A stretch of 64,000 bases of DNA from Apiospora phragmitis (lineage: Eukaryota; Ascomycota; Sordariomycetes; Amphisphaeriales; Apiosporaceae), in contig JAQQWL010000009.1 of assembly GCA_038363925.1 (NCBI GenBank), forward strand, positions 1,984,001 through 2,048,000, given 5' to 3'. This document shows, piece by piece, positions 37,595 to 48,797 of the stretch (position 1 is the stretch's first letter; every line of letters begins with the position of its first letter). The position numbers and the translations under genes are program-made. Under the pieces are notes generated by a model. That model saw nothing but the letters and a program-made list of their open reading frames with translations, was not told the DNA's origin and searched no databases.

Positions 37595-38917
37595 TTATTT
37601 CGCTGCTGTATATCTCGGATAGTCCGTGTACCCGACGGCAGGGTCATCGAAGGGGCCATAGAAACGAGATCGATCGTATTTCGCCAAGGGGTATCCGTTA
37701 CGGAGCCTCTCCGGCAAATCGGGATTGCTGATGAAGTAGCGGCCGAAGAGGATGCCGTCGCACTGGCCTCCCTCCGTCATGCCCCAGCAGTTGGTGTCGT
37801 TGAAGCCGCCGGCGACGAAGAACGGCGTCTCGACGAAGATATCGCGGAACATGGACAGGTCCACCGTCCGCATGCCCCAAGACTCGAGGAAGCGCTCCTT
37901 CTCGCCGGTCGAGAAGATCTGCTCGTAGCGGGGCTCGATGAAGCTGACGTAGGACAGGCCTGGCAGCATGCGCTTCAGCTCGCGGCAGAGGTGACCGAAG
38001 ACCTCGAGCCGCTGCTCGCCGCGCGCCTGGTTGAACAGGCCGAACGGCGTCAGCCGGATCGCGACGTTCTCCTCGCCCACGGCCCCCGCGAGGGCGCGCA
38101 TCAGCTCCAGCGCGAACGTGCAGCGCTTCTCGGGCGAGCCGCCGTACGCGTCAGTGCGCCGGTTGCTGTTGGAGCTAGGGAATTGCTCGGTGAGGTAGCC
38201 GTTGCCGCCGTGCAGCTCAACGCCGTCGAAGCCGGCCGCCATGGCCCGCCTGGCGGCGTCGACGTGGTCCTGGATCGTCTGCTGGATCTTCTCCACCGTC
38301 ATCTCCACGGGCGGATGGTCCGCGTACCGGACCTGCTCGCTGGTGTGCGGGGGCGGGTAGGCGAACTTCTCCTCCGGGTCGTCCCAGGGCACGGCCGAGG
38401 GCGCCTGGATTGGCGTGCCCGTCATCTGCGGGATGTTGGCGCGGCCTGAGTGCCACAGCTGCGCATAGATGTAGCCCCCTTTGGCGTGGACGGCGTCAAC
38501 AATGGCTTTCCAGCCCTCGGCCTGCTCGGGGAGGGAAATCCCAGGCACACCGGGCATGCCATTGCCCTATGATAGACCTCGCGGTTAGTGCATGCCTACT
38601 TCGTATACAGTTTGTGGACACTAGTTTGTGTTTCCACCACACAAATAAGGGAGACAAACCTCAAGTGAGGGCGGGAGTCCTTCCGTCACAAGCAGACCAC
38701 CATCAGAGGTCCGCTGCGTATAGTACTCCTTCATAAGATCGTTGGGAACCCATAATCTATTAGGATTATCGGGGGTCGAATCCTTATTCACCGGAATGCC
38801 CCGGTTCCGTGTCAACGGGGCGAGGATGACACGATGCTTCAGCGTGATCTTCCCATTCGCGATTTTAATGGGCTCAAAAAGCTTAGAGTTGGTGCGCGGA
38901 TCGGCGAGAGAACCCAT
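37595..38917 (-). CDS. NADH:flavin oxidoreductase / old yellow enzyme
   Basis: Exons are 38917-38660 and 38566-37595; the 93-nt intron has an unusual donor GTTTGT and joins in phase 0 (PPSLE-GNGMPGVPG), giving 409 aa. The protein is a TIM-barrel FMN enzyme of the OYE family: N-terminal LFEPIKIANGKITLKHRV and LAPLTRNRG, then GYIYAQLWHSGRA, the active-site block GFDGVELHGGNGYLTEQF (His and Asn for substrate carbonyl binding), the NxRTDxYGGS block SNRRTDAYGGSPEKR, and the FMN-phosphate loop GGFN with DGILFGRYFISNPDL. Such enzymes reduce activated C=C bonds using NAD(P)H. It is probably cytosolic. Relatives occur both in general detoxification and in alkaloid pathways; no pathway genes flank this one. 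Confidence 0.92.
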
Positions 38918-39664
38918 GATGACAATGGCTTAAAAAGTACCAGTGACTGATCTTGAGTAGGTGATGTATGTATGTATGTGGAAAGATGAGTGGTGGTACG
39001 AGATGTGATCAGAATACTCCCCGTTTATTATAGATTTAGCTCCGATAGACGCAACGGCAGCTGCCTCGGCTTAGCCGGCCACGATATCCCTCTCAGAGAT
39101 CTTATCTTGCCCCCCTCCATCCCACATGGTGAAGAGTCTTTACCGCATAAAATAGGGTCGTACTGATTGTACATATGTTGCCAAGGTCGGTAGATACTTT
39201 GGGCGGCCCCTAAAAGCGGGCTTGCCAGTAGATCGTTGGTCCTTAGCCCTGAGTGTGGACCCTCACGACCCATCCAAAGCGCATATCGGCGGACAGCTCG
39301 GAGCTCGCTGATGGCCTCAACCTGATGACAAGTAAGTACTGAGTTAGCACGAGGAGGGGGTACAGTAAGCTGCCGTTCGCGCATAAACTGCTAAACTAGA
39401 TTGGCTGATTGGTTTGTTTCCGGCTCCCTGGGACTGAAGGCGGTGCTATATATCCCCACAATATTGAGCTTTAGTAATCATTACTATAGAGGATACTGAC
39501 TAGATCGGTATCTGAATCGTTTGCCGCAGAGCTAGTGGCTATACCCACAAGACGAGAACATATCGGAAGCCTCCACAGAACCGATCTGACGTGACCGTAT
39601 ATAGTCCATGTGGGCGCTGAGGCTTGCAAGTTGCGGATTTGATGACTCTGGGCTACCCTAGAAG
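38918..39664. other. intergenic
   Basis: This is the promoter side of the old-yellow-enzyme gene, with a (GTAT)3 stretch near 38965. No gene is seen. Confidence 0.4.
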
Positions 39665-39853
39665 TCAAACTACAAGAATGTCCGCTCTAGGCCTGACAGC
39701 GCGGCGGAGCTCGCCGAGGATGTCTCGTGTCATAGCTCCAGTTCCTACTCCGACTTCCAGAATGCGAAGCTCGGACTTCTCATGTGATGTCAGCTGCAAG
39801 AAGGCTCGAAATATTGAGTCGCATACATCGTCAGATACTGAAGCAGTGTAAGG
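39665..39853 (-). pseudogene. relic of a SAM-dependent methyltransferase domain
   Basis: Between stop codons the minus strand encodes 62 residues containing LRILEVGVGTGAMTRDIL, a clear class-I SAM-binding motif I (LExGxGTG), preceded by SIFRAFLQLTSHEKSE. The arrangement resembles the C-methyltransferase domain of fungal polyketide synthases or a stand-alone type-12 methyltransferase. There is no start codon, the frame ends after ADILVV, and no continuation is found in the other frames nearby. It is best read as a decayed fragment; an exon of an unrecognised gene is less likely. Confidence 0.5.
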
Positions 39854-40454
39854 TCATCAGCTCAATACTGCGTTGTGCAGTGGAGCTTCGGGGACATTAT
39901 AGTCCCTGAAACAGAAGATACCATGAGGATCTGGTCCTTATTGCCACTTCTGGTTTCGATAGGGCATATGAGAGTCGAATACTCCTCGAATATGTTGTTC
40001 ATGACAGGTGAGTAATACGTGTGCTTTGCTAATTTGACAGAAAGCATAGCGCCCGAGTGAGAGGTTCCATTGCGCAGTCTGGCTGCCAGATGGCCTTGAT
40101 AATATGCTATCTTGCAGGCAGAGTAACGTGTTAGCATACCAGCTGCATACCTATTTGCCCACGCTAGGTCAGTAGAGAATGAATCGCCAGTGAAATATCA
40201 TTTAACTCACGCAGCAGAAATTTTGTTCGAGCCAAGGAGCCCAATTCTCCCTAGGTCAAACACGAGATCCCTGACGTCCAAAATATTCGAGGTTGGTTGA
40301 CGGAACAAGGGAATTGGAGAGGCCATTCCTGTAGGGCTGATATTAGCAGGTTATGACATAATCGGGTCCATAATTGCATGTGACGTAGCTTGTGGACTTG
40401 GACGCAAATCTGCAAAACCTCAAGCCATCATTTCCCACCACGACGACACCCAGA
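39854..40454. other. intergenic
   Basis: A 91-codon minus frame (39862-40137) adjoins the methyltransferase relic and might be part of the same decayed gene, but shows no motif. The rest is the F-box gene promoter. Confidence 0.35.
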
Positions 40455-42091
40455 ATGGATCCATTAGCCGTCCTACCCCCCGAGGTAGTCGTCCGAATCG
40501 TACACTTTCTTGACCTTCAAGGCACCGGTCGCTTGACCCAGACCTCGCGGGCATGGCACCAATTCATCCAACACGCCCACCGGGAGGTCATCTACGCCTC
40601 CCCAACTAAAGTGGACCGGCCCGATGGCTGCCGAGATTTGGCCTTCCTCGAGCACAAACGCTCCTTGACCGAGTACTTCAAGGGCGTCAACTCCTGGAGA
40701 GAGCTCTGCAAGCGCCAGGCCAAGGTGCGGCGGAACTGGCACTCGGACCGGCCTGCCATCCGGGGCCGCACCTACAAAATCGGCGGCGACCCTGTCTGGC
40801 GGTTTCGCATGGACTTCAAGCGGCGCTTCATCGTCTCGACCTCGGAGGGCGGCGGCCTCTACGTCACCGACATGGACAACGGGGCGCTTCTCTGGCAGCT
40901 GCCCCGAAGGGACGTCCGCCCGTTCGCCCACCTGGAATACGACATGGAAAGGGGGTCGCGGCCTGGGACCGCTTCGGCAACTCCATCGAGGTCTGGCGAG
41001 CCAATGACGACGAGGAGGGGGGTCGTGGCGCCTTCTCCCGCGTCGCCGTGTTGCACCACGAGTGCGAGACGAGGGGGTACCAGCTGTCGTACGACACGCT
41101 GTGCGTCGTCTCGTCCGACGGTGAAGGGTTCGTATACGACCTGAACCCGGGCGGCGGCGACGGCAAGCTGTCGCCGCGGCTGCGGACGCACATCGACATC
41201 GAGCGCGGCGCCATCGGCCACCTCGACCAGGGCGAGGGCGCCGTCGTGTACTCGATGGCCCGCAAGGGCTACCACTTCCACGACAAGGCGACGGGGGCGC
41301 CGCTCGGCCGCGTGCAGCCGGCCGCGTGCAGCAACGTTTTCCACATCAAGCAGCCGCTCTACAACGACGACGAGGACGACGCCGAGAGCTTCGTGCTGGA
41401 GAGCGTGGCGGTGCTGGAGAGCCAGGGGCGCGGGTCCAACCGCGTCATACCGCTGCCCGGCGGCGGCAGCCACTGCGTCCCCCTGCGGGCCGAGAAGGGC
41501 CGGCACCCCAACCATAGCCAGCTGCACGTCGTGGAAGTCCCGCTCGAGCAGGATGAGTGGGGCGCCGGCATGCTCTCGGGAAGCTTCATGGTCAGCGTCT
41601 CGAGGGCGGGCCGCATCTTCCTGTGCTCGGATTGGCCAGCGTTGCTCGCGGATCCAGAGGCTGCGAAGGCCTCGGGCTGCACTGCCATCATTGAGACCGT
41701 TTCGGAGGGCGACAGCGACAGATTTGACATGGGCGGGTGGCTTTCCATCAGGGATGGCCGGATCCTGTTCGAGGTCGACGGCCGCATCTACATCTTGACG
41801 GTGCCGACAGAGCCCGGGGCCCATTTGCCCTCTTTTCTATCAGAATCGTCAAGCGGGTTTGCTGTTGCCTCGAGTCCCGGGCTGGGTCTGAGCAGGCCCG
41901 TTTCGTTCATGGCCGTCTGGGATGACTGTATCTCTTTTACGTACTGCACGATCGGCTGGGCCGTCGAATTAGACCGTCTGATTCCCATGCCTGTGAAAGC
42001 CGTCAGGGTCCTCAGCTGGGCGCCGTGCGCGGATGGCCAGAAGGACATCCTGTCCGACTATGAAGAAGAAAGCGCTAGTAGGGAAGAATAG
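40455..42091 (+). CDS. F-box protein with propeller-like C-terminal region, one frame break
   Basis: The first ATG in frame is 40455. Residues 1-45 are an F-box (LAVLPPEVVVRIVHFLDLQ, then GTGRLTQTSRAWHQFIQHA), which binds Skp1 in an SCF ubiquitin ligase. The rest (~500 aa) alternates short beta-strand-like blocks such as FIVSTSEGGGLYVTDMDNGA, IEVWRAND, LCVVSSDGEGFVYDL and GRIFLCSDW, consistent with a beta-propeller substrate receptor without clear WD signatures. The frame breaks at GGGGG 40951-40955. One added G gives MERGVAAWDRFGNSIEVW and continues to TAG 42089-42091 (545 aa). The C-terminal tail is acidic (SDYEEESASREE). The substrate is unknown. No intron is needed. Confidence 0.8.
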
Positions 42092-42706
42092 CACTTCTGC
42101 AATTTCCTCATGACTGATAGGTTGATCTTTTTGATTACTATCTGAGGTCGGATCCCAATTGGGTTGTCACCCATCATCATAAGGGGGGGACCATTGAATA
42201 CTCCTAACCAATGAACAACCATCCAAGGGATACCGCCAAGTAACCGGAAATGCCGGTCATAATGAATTCATGAGAATCATCAAAAGTAAAGAAAACTGCA
42301 TGCTTCCATGTTGTGTAAACCTATAGTCTGAATCATCTAACCTCAAGTTGAGGTATTGGAAAGAGGGATGTCGAGGGATGTCAAGGAATCTGCGCAAACT
42401 GCTAAAAATTGATCAGGGATAACTACATCCAAGTGTAAACTAATGTCCCCATAACAAAATTACGGTGATTTGAAAAAAAGCAAAAGAGAACATGGGATAA
42501 AATAGAACAAAATTCTTGGTCGAAAAATACATCGATCTATATTCGTCTGTAGAACCAAAGGAAAAAAGACGATACTTGTGCTCCTTGGATCGGACAAGAA
42601 TCAACTTTCCCAAAACCCCATCTTCCTTGTGGCAGGCCTATATTCTAATTGTAAACCCATCTATTATTTCATGTAACTTCTCAAGTCTCTAATTCCACTT
42701 CCACCC
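42092..42706. other. intergenic, convergent 3' ends
   Basis: This AT-rich stretch holds the 3' UTRs of the F-box and laccase genes. Nothing else is recognised. Confidence 0.45.
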
Positions 42707-44545
42707 TTAGATCCCCGCGTCGTCTTGTGCGACAGTGATGGCGCTGTTGTAAGACGCCCATGCATTGCAGTTGTTGTTCAACATATCCAGGTCGGTGACA
42801 CTGGAAATCTCATTCTGGCGCTCAACGAACTGTAAGGCGAACCCTTGCTCGGCGTGCCAACCGATATGGCAGTGCATGATCCAGGCACCCGGGTTATCCG
42901 TCAGGAAGGCAATGACGAGATAACCCTGGGCCGGGAGCATGGCCGTGTCGCGGCGGGTCGGGTTGTCAAGGTTGTACTTCACACTGTCGTTGTAGGCGCC
43001 CGTACCCTGGGCCAGCACCATATAGTCGTGACCGTGCAGATGGATCGGGTGCGGGACCGGGAAGTTGGTCTCGATGACGGTGTATTCCCACTCGTTGGCC
43101 TTCTCGAGCTGGAAGACGGCCTCGGAAGATCCGAAGTTAGTCATTTGATTGCTAACCTGGAGGATCGTGGGGTTCGCCCAGTCCAGCTTGAGAGTCGTGC
43201 TGTTCAAGTACCACCGCCACAGCTTCTGGTCGTTCTGGTGGATGGATACGTTATGCAGCTGACTGTAAAGCTTGTTGCCCACGTTCTTGCTCAAGTGCGG
43301 CACCAGGCTCGAGGCCGGCATATCCAGGCAATTGTCAGGGTAGGTGTATGACGTGGTGGTAGGAGCCGCTGTTGACGAGCCGTAGCGCACAATACCCTTG
43401 ATGTTGTCGGCGTTGGTATTCCTGGCACAGGCGGCCTGCGGCTTCGCCCGCATCCAGAAGTTCTGCGCCACGGAGGCCTGGTCCGCCTTGACAATAATAT
43501 CGTATCGTTGTCCTGCAAGTTCTCGTATTAGAGTGGATGCAACTATGACAAAGAGGACATTGTGGAAACTTACCCATGCCGATACTTAGGACCGAAGTGT
43601 TGAAGGGTTTGATGGGCACGAGATCGTTCGCAATGACCTGCATCTCATGGTTGTCGATGGAAAACTTGAAATGTGTATCGACAGCCGCGTTGATCAGACG
43701 CACCCTGTACGATTTCCCGGCCTCGAACTGGGTGACAAACCGCTTGCCAGTGGTGCCAGCCGCCCCATCCGCCCCAAACGTGTTGGTGCCGTTGATAAGA
43801 CCATTGTCCATAGACGGTTGGGAGCCGGTCTGCGAGGCGTCCCACATCGAGGCGACGGTGTCTTTGTTCCAGTCGAGGAGCGAGATGGTGCCGAGGTCTT
43901 CGTCATAATCTGCCGTGGCCGGCCCGTTGATGACGATACCACCAAAAGCGCCCTCGAACGCTTGCAGAGCATAATGCGAGTGGTACCACGACGTTCCGTA
44001 TTGCACTGCCTTCCATTCATAGGTGTAGGAAGAGCCTGGCGGCGTCGGGCACTGTGTAATCGAGACGACACCGTCGTGGGAGTTTGTGAAGTTCTGACGG
44101 ATACCGTGGAAATGAATGCTTGTACCGTTCGTCGAGTTGGTAAGCTTATTAGCAACGTGAATCCTAACCGTATCACCTATTGATGTCCATGTTAGCTATC
44201 TGATATTCTCAGGTAGGAATTTTACCCTCCCGACCTACCCCAGTCCGCATAAAGCGTCGGCCCAGGCACAGTTCCGTTGATGACCTGGGTATATCTTGGC
44301 CGGCCGTCAGGAGCAAGTATTGGGTCTGTCAACTCGAGCCAGTACTCTCGCGTCACGCCGGTATCGGGAGCGACATTTGTGTAGTCTGTGTTAATGTCGA
44401 GATCGCACCACTGCGAGCGGGTACTAGCAGTATTGCCCTTGCAAGCAGATCGAGCGGAAAACTGGTTGTTACCAGTCTTCGGAGTCGAGAGTGAAGGCGT
44501 GATCAACGCCAACACTGGTAAGAGCGACAAAGCTGCGGAATGCAT
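42707..44545 (-). CDS. laccase / multicopper oxidase, secreted
   Basis: Exons are 44545-44239, 44176-43574 and 43512-42707; introns of 62 and 61 nt join in phase (571 aa, no frame break). A signal peptide (SLLPVLALITPSLS) opens the protein. The four copper segments are present: HFHGIRQ (L1), WYHSHYALQ (L2), HPIHLHGHDYMVLAQG (L3) and HCHIGWHAEQGFALQF (L4), with all ten His and the type-1 Cys. The residue ten after that Cys is Phe, not the Leu usual in ascomycete laccases. The C-terminus ends QDDAGI, close to the DSGL/DSGI plug that is inserted in the active-site channel of ascomycete laccases. Around ten N-glycosylation sequons fit secretion. It oxidises phenols with O2; roles in lignin, melanin or detoxification cannot be told apart here. 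Confidence 0.95.
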
Positions 44546-44642
44546 CTTGAAATGTCGAGTTGAGCCGAAGCGAGAGATGTTGATGCTATAGTGGTGTGGA
44601 GTCGAACAAAAAAATGCTTTGAGTGTGGTTATGGAGATCCTC

Positions 44643-44661
44643 ATATATAGAGATCGCCAAT
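44643..44661 (-). promoter_or_regulatory. TATA and CCAAT elements of the laccase gene
   Basis: On the minus strand TATATAT (44649-44643) stands ~100 bp before the ATG, and an inverted CCAAT box (44657-44661) lies just upstream of it. Confidence 0.5.
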
Positions 44662-46529
44662 GTGATAAGGATGACGAGGTGGAAACTGTTCCATTCCCCT
44701 TTCCAGTCCCAAACCCTGACACGGAGGCGCCCAAAATGCTTTCCGTTCATCATTCATCCTTGCCTTCTGCTTCAAGGTTGTGGGATCGGTGAATCGGCCT
44801 CGCTATCTGTGATTTGTCACGACATCCCCAAAGTGGCAGTCCTGGGGTACTATTGCTCTGGGGGTAGAAGGGAGAAACTTCCCGAATTCCCAGGCCGGCA
44901 TGATAGCACATGCGAATACCGCGATTGTATGCATCCCTGTATCCAGGGATTGGTGATACCAGTAGATGCAGATGTAATGGCTTGCTAGAAACCAGCCGCT
45001 GATGGGATGTAAGGTAAAAGAAGAGGAAGAATAGACACCAAGACGTCATCATGGTCTGGACCTTGCTAGTTCCCGGAACTCGCCACACGTATGCAGGCTT
45101 TTTTGGACATCGTGGGATCATCCATTTTGAGCTTCATACCGAGGGCATATCCCGGAGATCTGGAAAAGAAGGAGAAAGGGCCGTTGGATTACCAGCGATT
45201 GTACATAACGGAGGATTCGCAGCCCAGGGTAGCGCGGTCACCGAGAGGCTAAATCGAGTTCGCTGGATGCAACTTTAAACGCATCGCCTTTCTAACTTCT
45301 ATCAAAGTGAAGGAGGCGTAGGATTCTGCCATGTGACCAGCCCTTGGGATTGGAGCCAAAAACGTTTATTTTTGGTGACAGCGCAGGAGCGAACTTCTAT
45401 CCGGATCGGACGGGACTTTGATGTCGTTGTCTCTCCTCAGTCGCCTACCCGTCTCTTGCATCACATGCCCCTAGGCGCCTCACCCTAGAGCCTTGTCAGC
45501 CACCTACCCTGCCCACTCATTTCGAGTGGTGATGCTGTTGACGCAGAAGACCCCTCCAGGGCCGTTGGCCACGCACTATTGTGTTTACACACGCAGAATC
45601 GACTTAGTAAGGATACCCATTGCCCCTCGATCTGAATAGCCATGATCGTCTAATGCACGAAATCAGGGTCCACGGCCCCTAATCAACCGAAAGTCGGGTG
45701 GCGACGGCTTCTTTGTCACCGTTGCCGCGAGCAAATCGTCCCAGTCCAGTCCATCGGAAGACGCGGCACTCTGAACTGGTGTTCTAGCACGTACAGATCG
45801 TGCCAACGCGGCAAGAATCGACGGCATCGAACGTCTTGGCGACAAACTAGAGATTGTCAATGACTATTAGTTTGGTAATCCATCTTCGAGCCGTCCCGGT
45901 GTGCTACTTACAGGGTATCTTTTCTCCTACCTGCATGGTGTTGTGAGTATATTACATAAAATACTCAGTTTCACTTACTTATACTGCGTGTCTTTGCTGC
46001 AAGAGGGTCTGACATCGGCCTCGTGACACTTTCTTACAGGCACCTTGCTGTTGACTGTCATGGCCTGGTAACAGCAGGGTCATACAATACCATCACAGAC
46101 AAGGTGTGGCTGTTTAGGATGCCAATATGCAGCGCCGGTGGTAGAGGCCTTTTCCGGAGACAGCGGAGGTTGAAAGTTCGGGGTTGTTCGGGCTCTCCAA
46201 CCGGCGGCTACGGAGCAGTTGCATGACTCGTGTAAACATCCTCCGCACTTCTTGACGTTTTCAGGTGTACAAGTCGCTACTAAACAACCCGAGCCTACCA
46301 CTACACATATGAAAGGCGTAAAGGCTTATTGGCCACTTGCGATATAGCTTGAACACCGAGCCCCAACCCCCACCCCCACGCGGCAACCCCGCAGCTCCTC
46401 CCCCAAGTGCTTTGTGTTGGGGTATGTGGTGTGTTACCCGACGGCATCTTCCTACAGTAGCTCACAGTCAACACAACATCTCGAAGTTTGCCCAAGACCT
46501 GCCAGATTCATTGACTGATAGACTAAGTC
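44662..46529. other. intergenic between divergent laccase and dehydratase genes
   Basis: This region serves as the promoter for both neighbours. A minus frame at 45663-45860 (WDDLLAATVTKKPSPPDF) has some coding character but no ATG and no recognised family; it may be a gene remnant. No other feature is seen. Confidence 0.4.
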
Positions 46530-48797
46530 ATGGATTCTCACAGCAAGCCTTCGTCGTCCGCGGTTGATCCCAAGTCGGATCCCCAATACATCAAGTTCAA
46601 CTGTCTGCCTCCCGGTGGCCCGTTGAATCGGTGGTCACATACCTTGACCAGAGAACATGACTTTCCGGGTGCACAGGTATTTGGCGTTACTTCCCGTTTC
46701 TTCTTAGCTCCCCTTGATCCCAGCCAACAGGCGTTGTCGAGAAAAACGACTGGCTGGGTGTAAGACTATTGGCTTAGTCACTTCCCAATTTCCAGAATGC
46801 TGATGCCTCTTTCTCTTCCTATTCTAGGCGATGCTCTACGGAGCCGGTGTGGCCAACGAGGAGATGATGAAGAATGCCCCTCATGTAGGCGTGGCCACCA
46901 TCTGGTGGGAGGGCAACCCTGCAAGTAAGACTTCCGACACGATCAGGTTTACAGAATTTCCCCCAAGTTCGACAAGACTAATCACGGCGCTCTCCTTCTA
47001 GCACCCATCGTAAGTATTGGGAAATCCTATGGCTGATTGAGGCAAAGAATCTGTCTCGCTGACTCTGCCTTCTCAGTCTTGGAGTTCGGCAAGATCGTCA
47101 AAAGGTCGCTCGAGAACCGGAACATGCTGGCATGGCAGTACAATGCCGTTGGTGTATCCGATGCCATCACGATGGGCGGGGAAGGTAAGTCGGCCTGAGT
47201 CTCTGGTCAAATAACTCACGTACACGGGTTACTGATAGATGGCTGACTTTGGTAGGCATGAGGTATTCGCTGCAGTCACGAGACCTCATAGCGGACAGCA
47301 TCGAAACCGTGACGTGCGCTCAGCACCATGACGCCAATATATCGATCCCGGGTTGCGACAAGAACATGCCTGGTGTTGTCAGTAAGTATTGGAATCTGCC
47401 CCAGCGCGGCCTTTGCTACCAATGCTGAAACGTAACACAAAGTGGCTGCTGCTCGCCACAACAGACCCTTCATCATGATTTATGGGGGTACAATCCGCAA
47501 GGGGCACTCCAGTCTTCTAGAGAAGGAGATCAATGTATCGACCTGCTATGAGGCGACGGGTGCCTATGCGTACGGGCGCCTGGAAGCGAAGTCAAGCCCA
47601 GGAACCGCAGGCCGATCCCCGAGCGACGTGATGACCGACATCGAACGGCATGCTTGCCCCGGTGCAGGCGCATGCGGCGGAATGTACACAGCAAACACCA
47701 TGGCGACGGCTATTGAAGCCATGGGATTGACGCTGCCGGGCTCGTCGTCCTACCCCGCGCTGTCACCCGAGAAGGCACGAGAGTGCGAGCGCGCAGCTGA
47801 GGTGATCAAGACTACCATGGCAAAAGACATCCGCCCGCGTGATCTGATCACCAGGGAGTCCTTCGAGAACGCACTTGTGGTCACCATGATACTTGGCGGG
47901 TCTACCAACGGCGTCTTGCATTTCCTGGCCATCGCAAACACAGCCGAAGTCCCATTAACGCTGGAAGATATCCAGAGGGTCAGCGACAAGACGCCTTTCC
48001 TGGCCGATCTTGCGCCGAGTGGTAAATACTACATGGAGGATCTTTACAAAATCGGAGGTACCCCGTCGGTGCTGAAGATGCTCATTGCTGCCGGCCTTGT
48101 CAACGGAAACATCCCGACTGTCACGGGTCGGACCTTGGGTGAAAACGTAGCGGATTGGCCAAGTTTGGCCCCTGACCAGAAAATCATCAGGCCTCTGAAC
48201 GATCCGATCAAGCAGTCTGGTCACATCCGGATCCTCCGTGGCAACATGGCACCAGAGGGGGCCGTGGCGAAAATCACGGGCAAAGAAGGCCTGACGTTTA
48301 CTGGGAAGGTGCGTGTTTTCAATAAAGAGCAGGAACTCAATGAGGCCTTGTCACATGGACAGATCCCTCGTGATGAAAACCTGGTGTTGATTGTGCGATA
48401 CGAAGGGCCCCGAGGCGGGCCTGGCATGCCGGAACAACTGACGGCATCGGCAGCCATCATGGGCGCTGGGTTGAAGAATCTCGCACTAGTGACGGACGGC
48501 CGGTACAGTGGTGCATCCCACGGTTTCATCGTGGGTCATGTCACTCCGGAAGCGGCGCGCGGTGGCCCTATTGCCTTGGTACAGAATGGTGATACCATTA
48601 CGATTGATGCGATCAAGAACCGTATTGACACCGTGGATGTGAGTGACGAGCAGCTAGCGGAGAGGAGAAGAGCGTGGAAGCCACCGGTTCCGCATGTGCG
48701 ACGAGGGGCTCTGGCCAAGTATGCAAGGCTGGTTGGCGATGCCAGCCATGGGGCTGTTACGGATCAGTGGGAAGACGACGTCGCAGTTCCAAAGTAA
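46530..48797 (+). CDS. ILVD/EDD-family dehydratase (dihydroxy-acid dehydratase paralogue)
   Basis: Exons are 46530-46676, 46828-46924, 47002-47009 (8 nt), 47077-47184, 47256-47381 and 47443-48797. With one C restored in CCC 46917-46919 all phases close (613 aa), giving EGNPCNTHLLEFGKIV. The three Fe-S cysteines are then present: [18 protein letters not shown] and [10 protein letters not shown]. Other family blocks are [44 protein letters not shown] and [17 protein letters not shown]. Canonical Ilv3 makes 2-keto acids in mitochondrial Val/Ile/Leu synthesis. This protein lacks a basic amphipathic presequence (it begins [20 protein letters not shown]), so it is probably a cytosolic paralogue acting on a sugar acid or a diverged substrate (inference). 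Without the added C, the first cluster Cys is lost. Confidence 0.88.

Noticed and set aside
40392..40454. Upstream extension of the F-box protein
   Set aside because: It begins with GTG; the first ATG at 40455 directly precedes the F-box.
46738..46766. Possible extra exon in dehydratase intron 1 (reads VVEKNDWLG in one frame)
   Set aside because: The only usable donor upstream leaves phase 0, which reads this segment in a different frame; skipping it gives the conserved PGAQAMLYGAG junction.
37595..48797. A secondary-metabolite cluster made of OYE, methyltransferase relic, laccase and dehydratase
   Set aside because: No intact backbone enzyme, transporter or cluster regulator lies among them, and an F-box gene intervenes.
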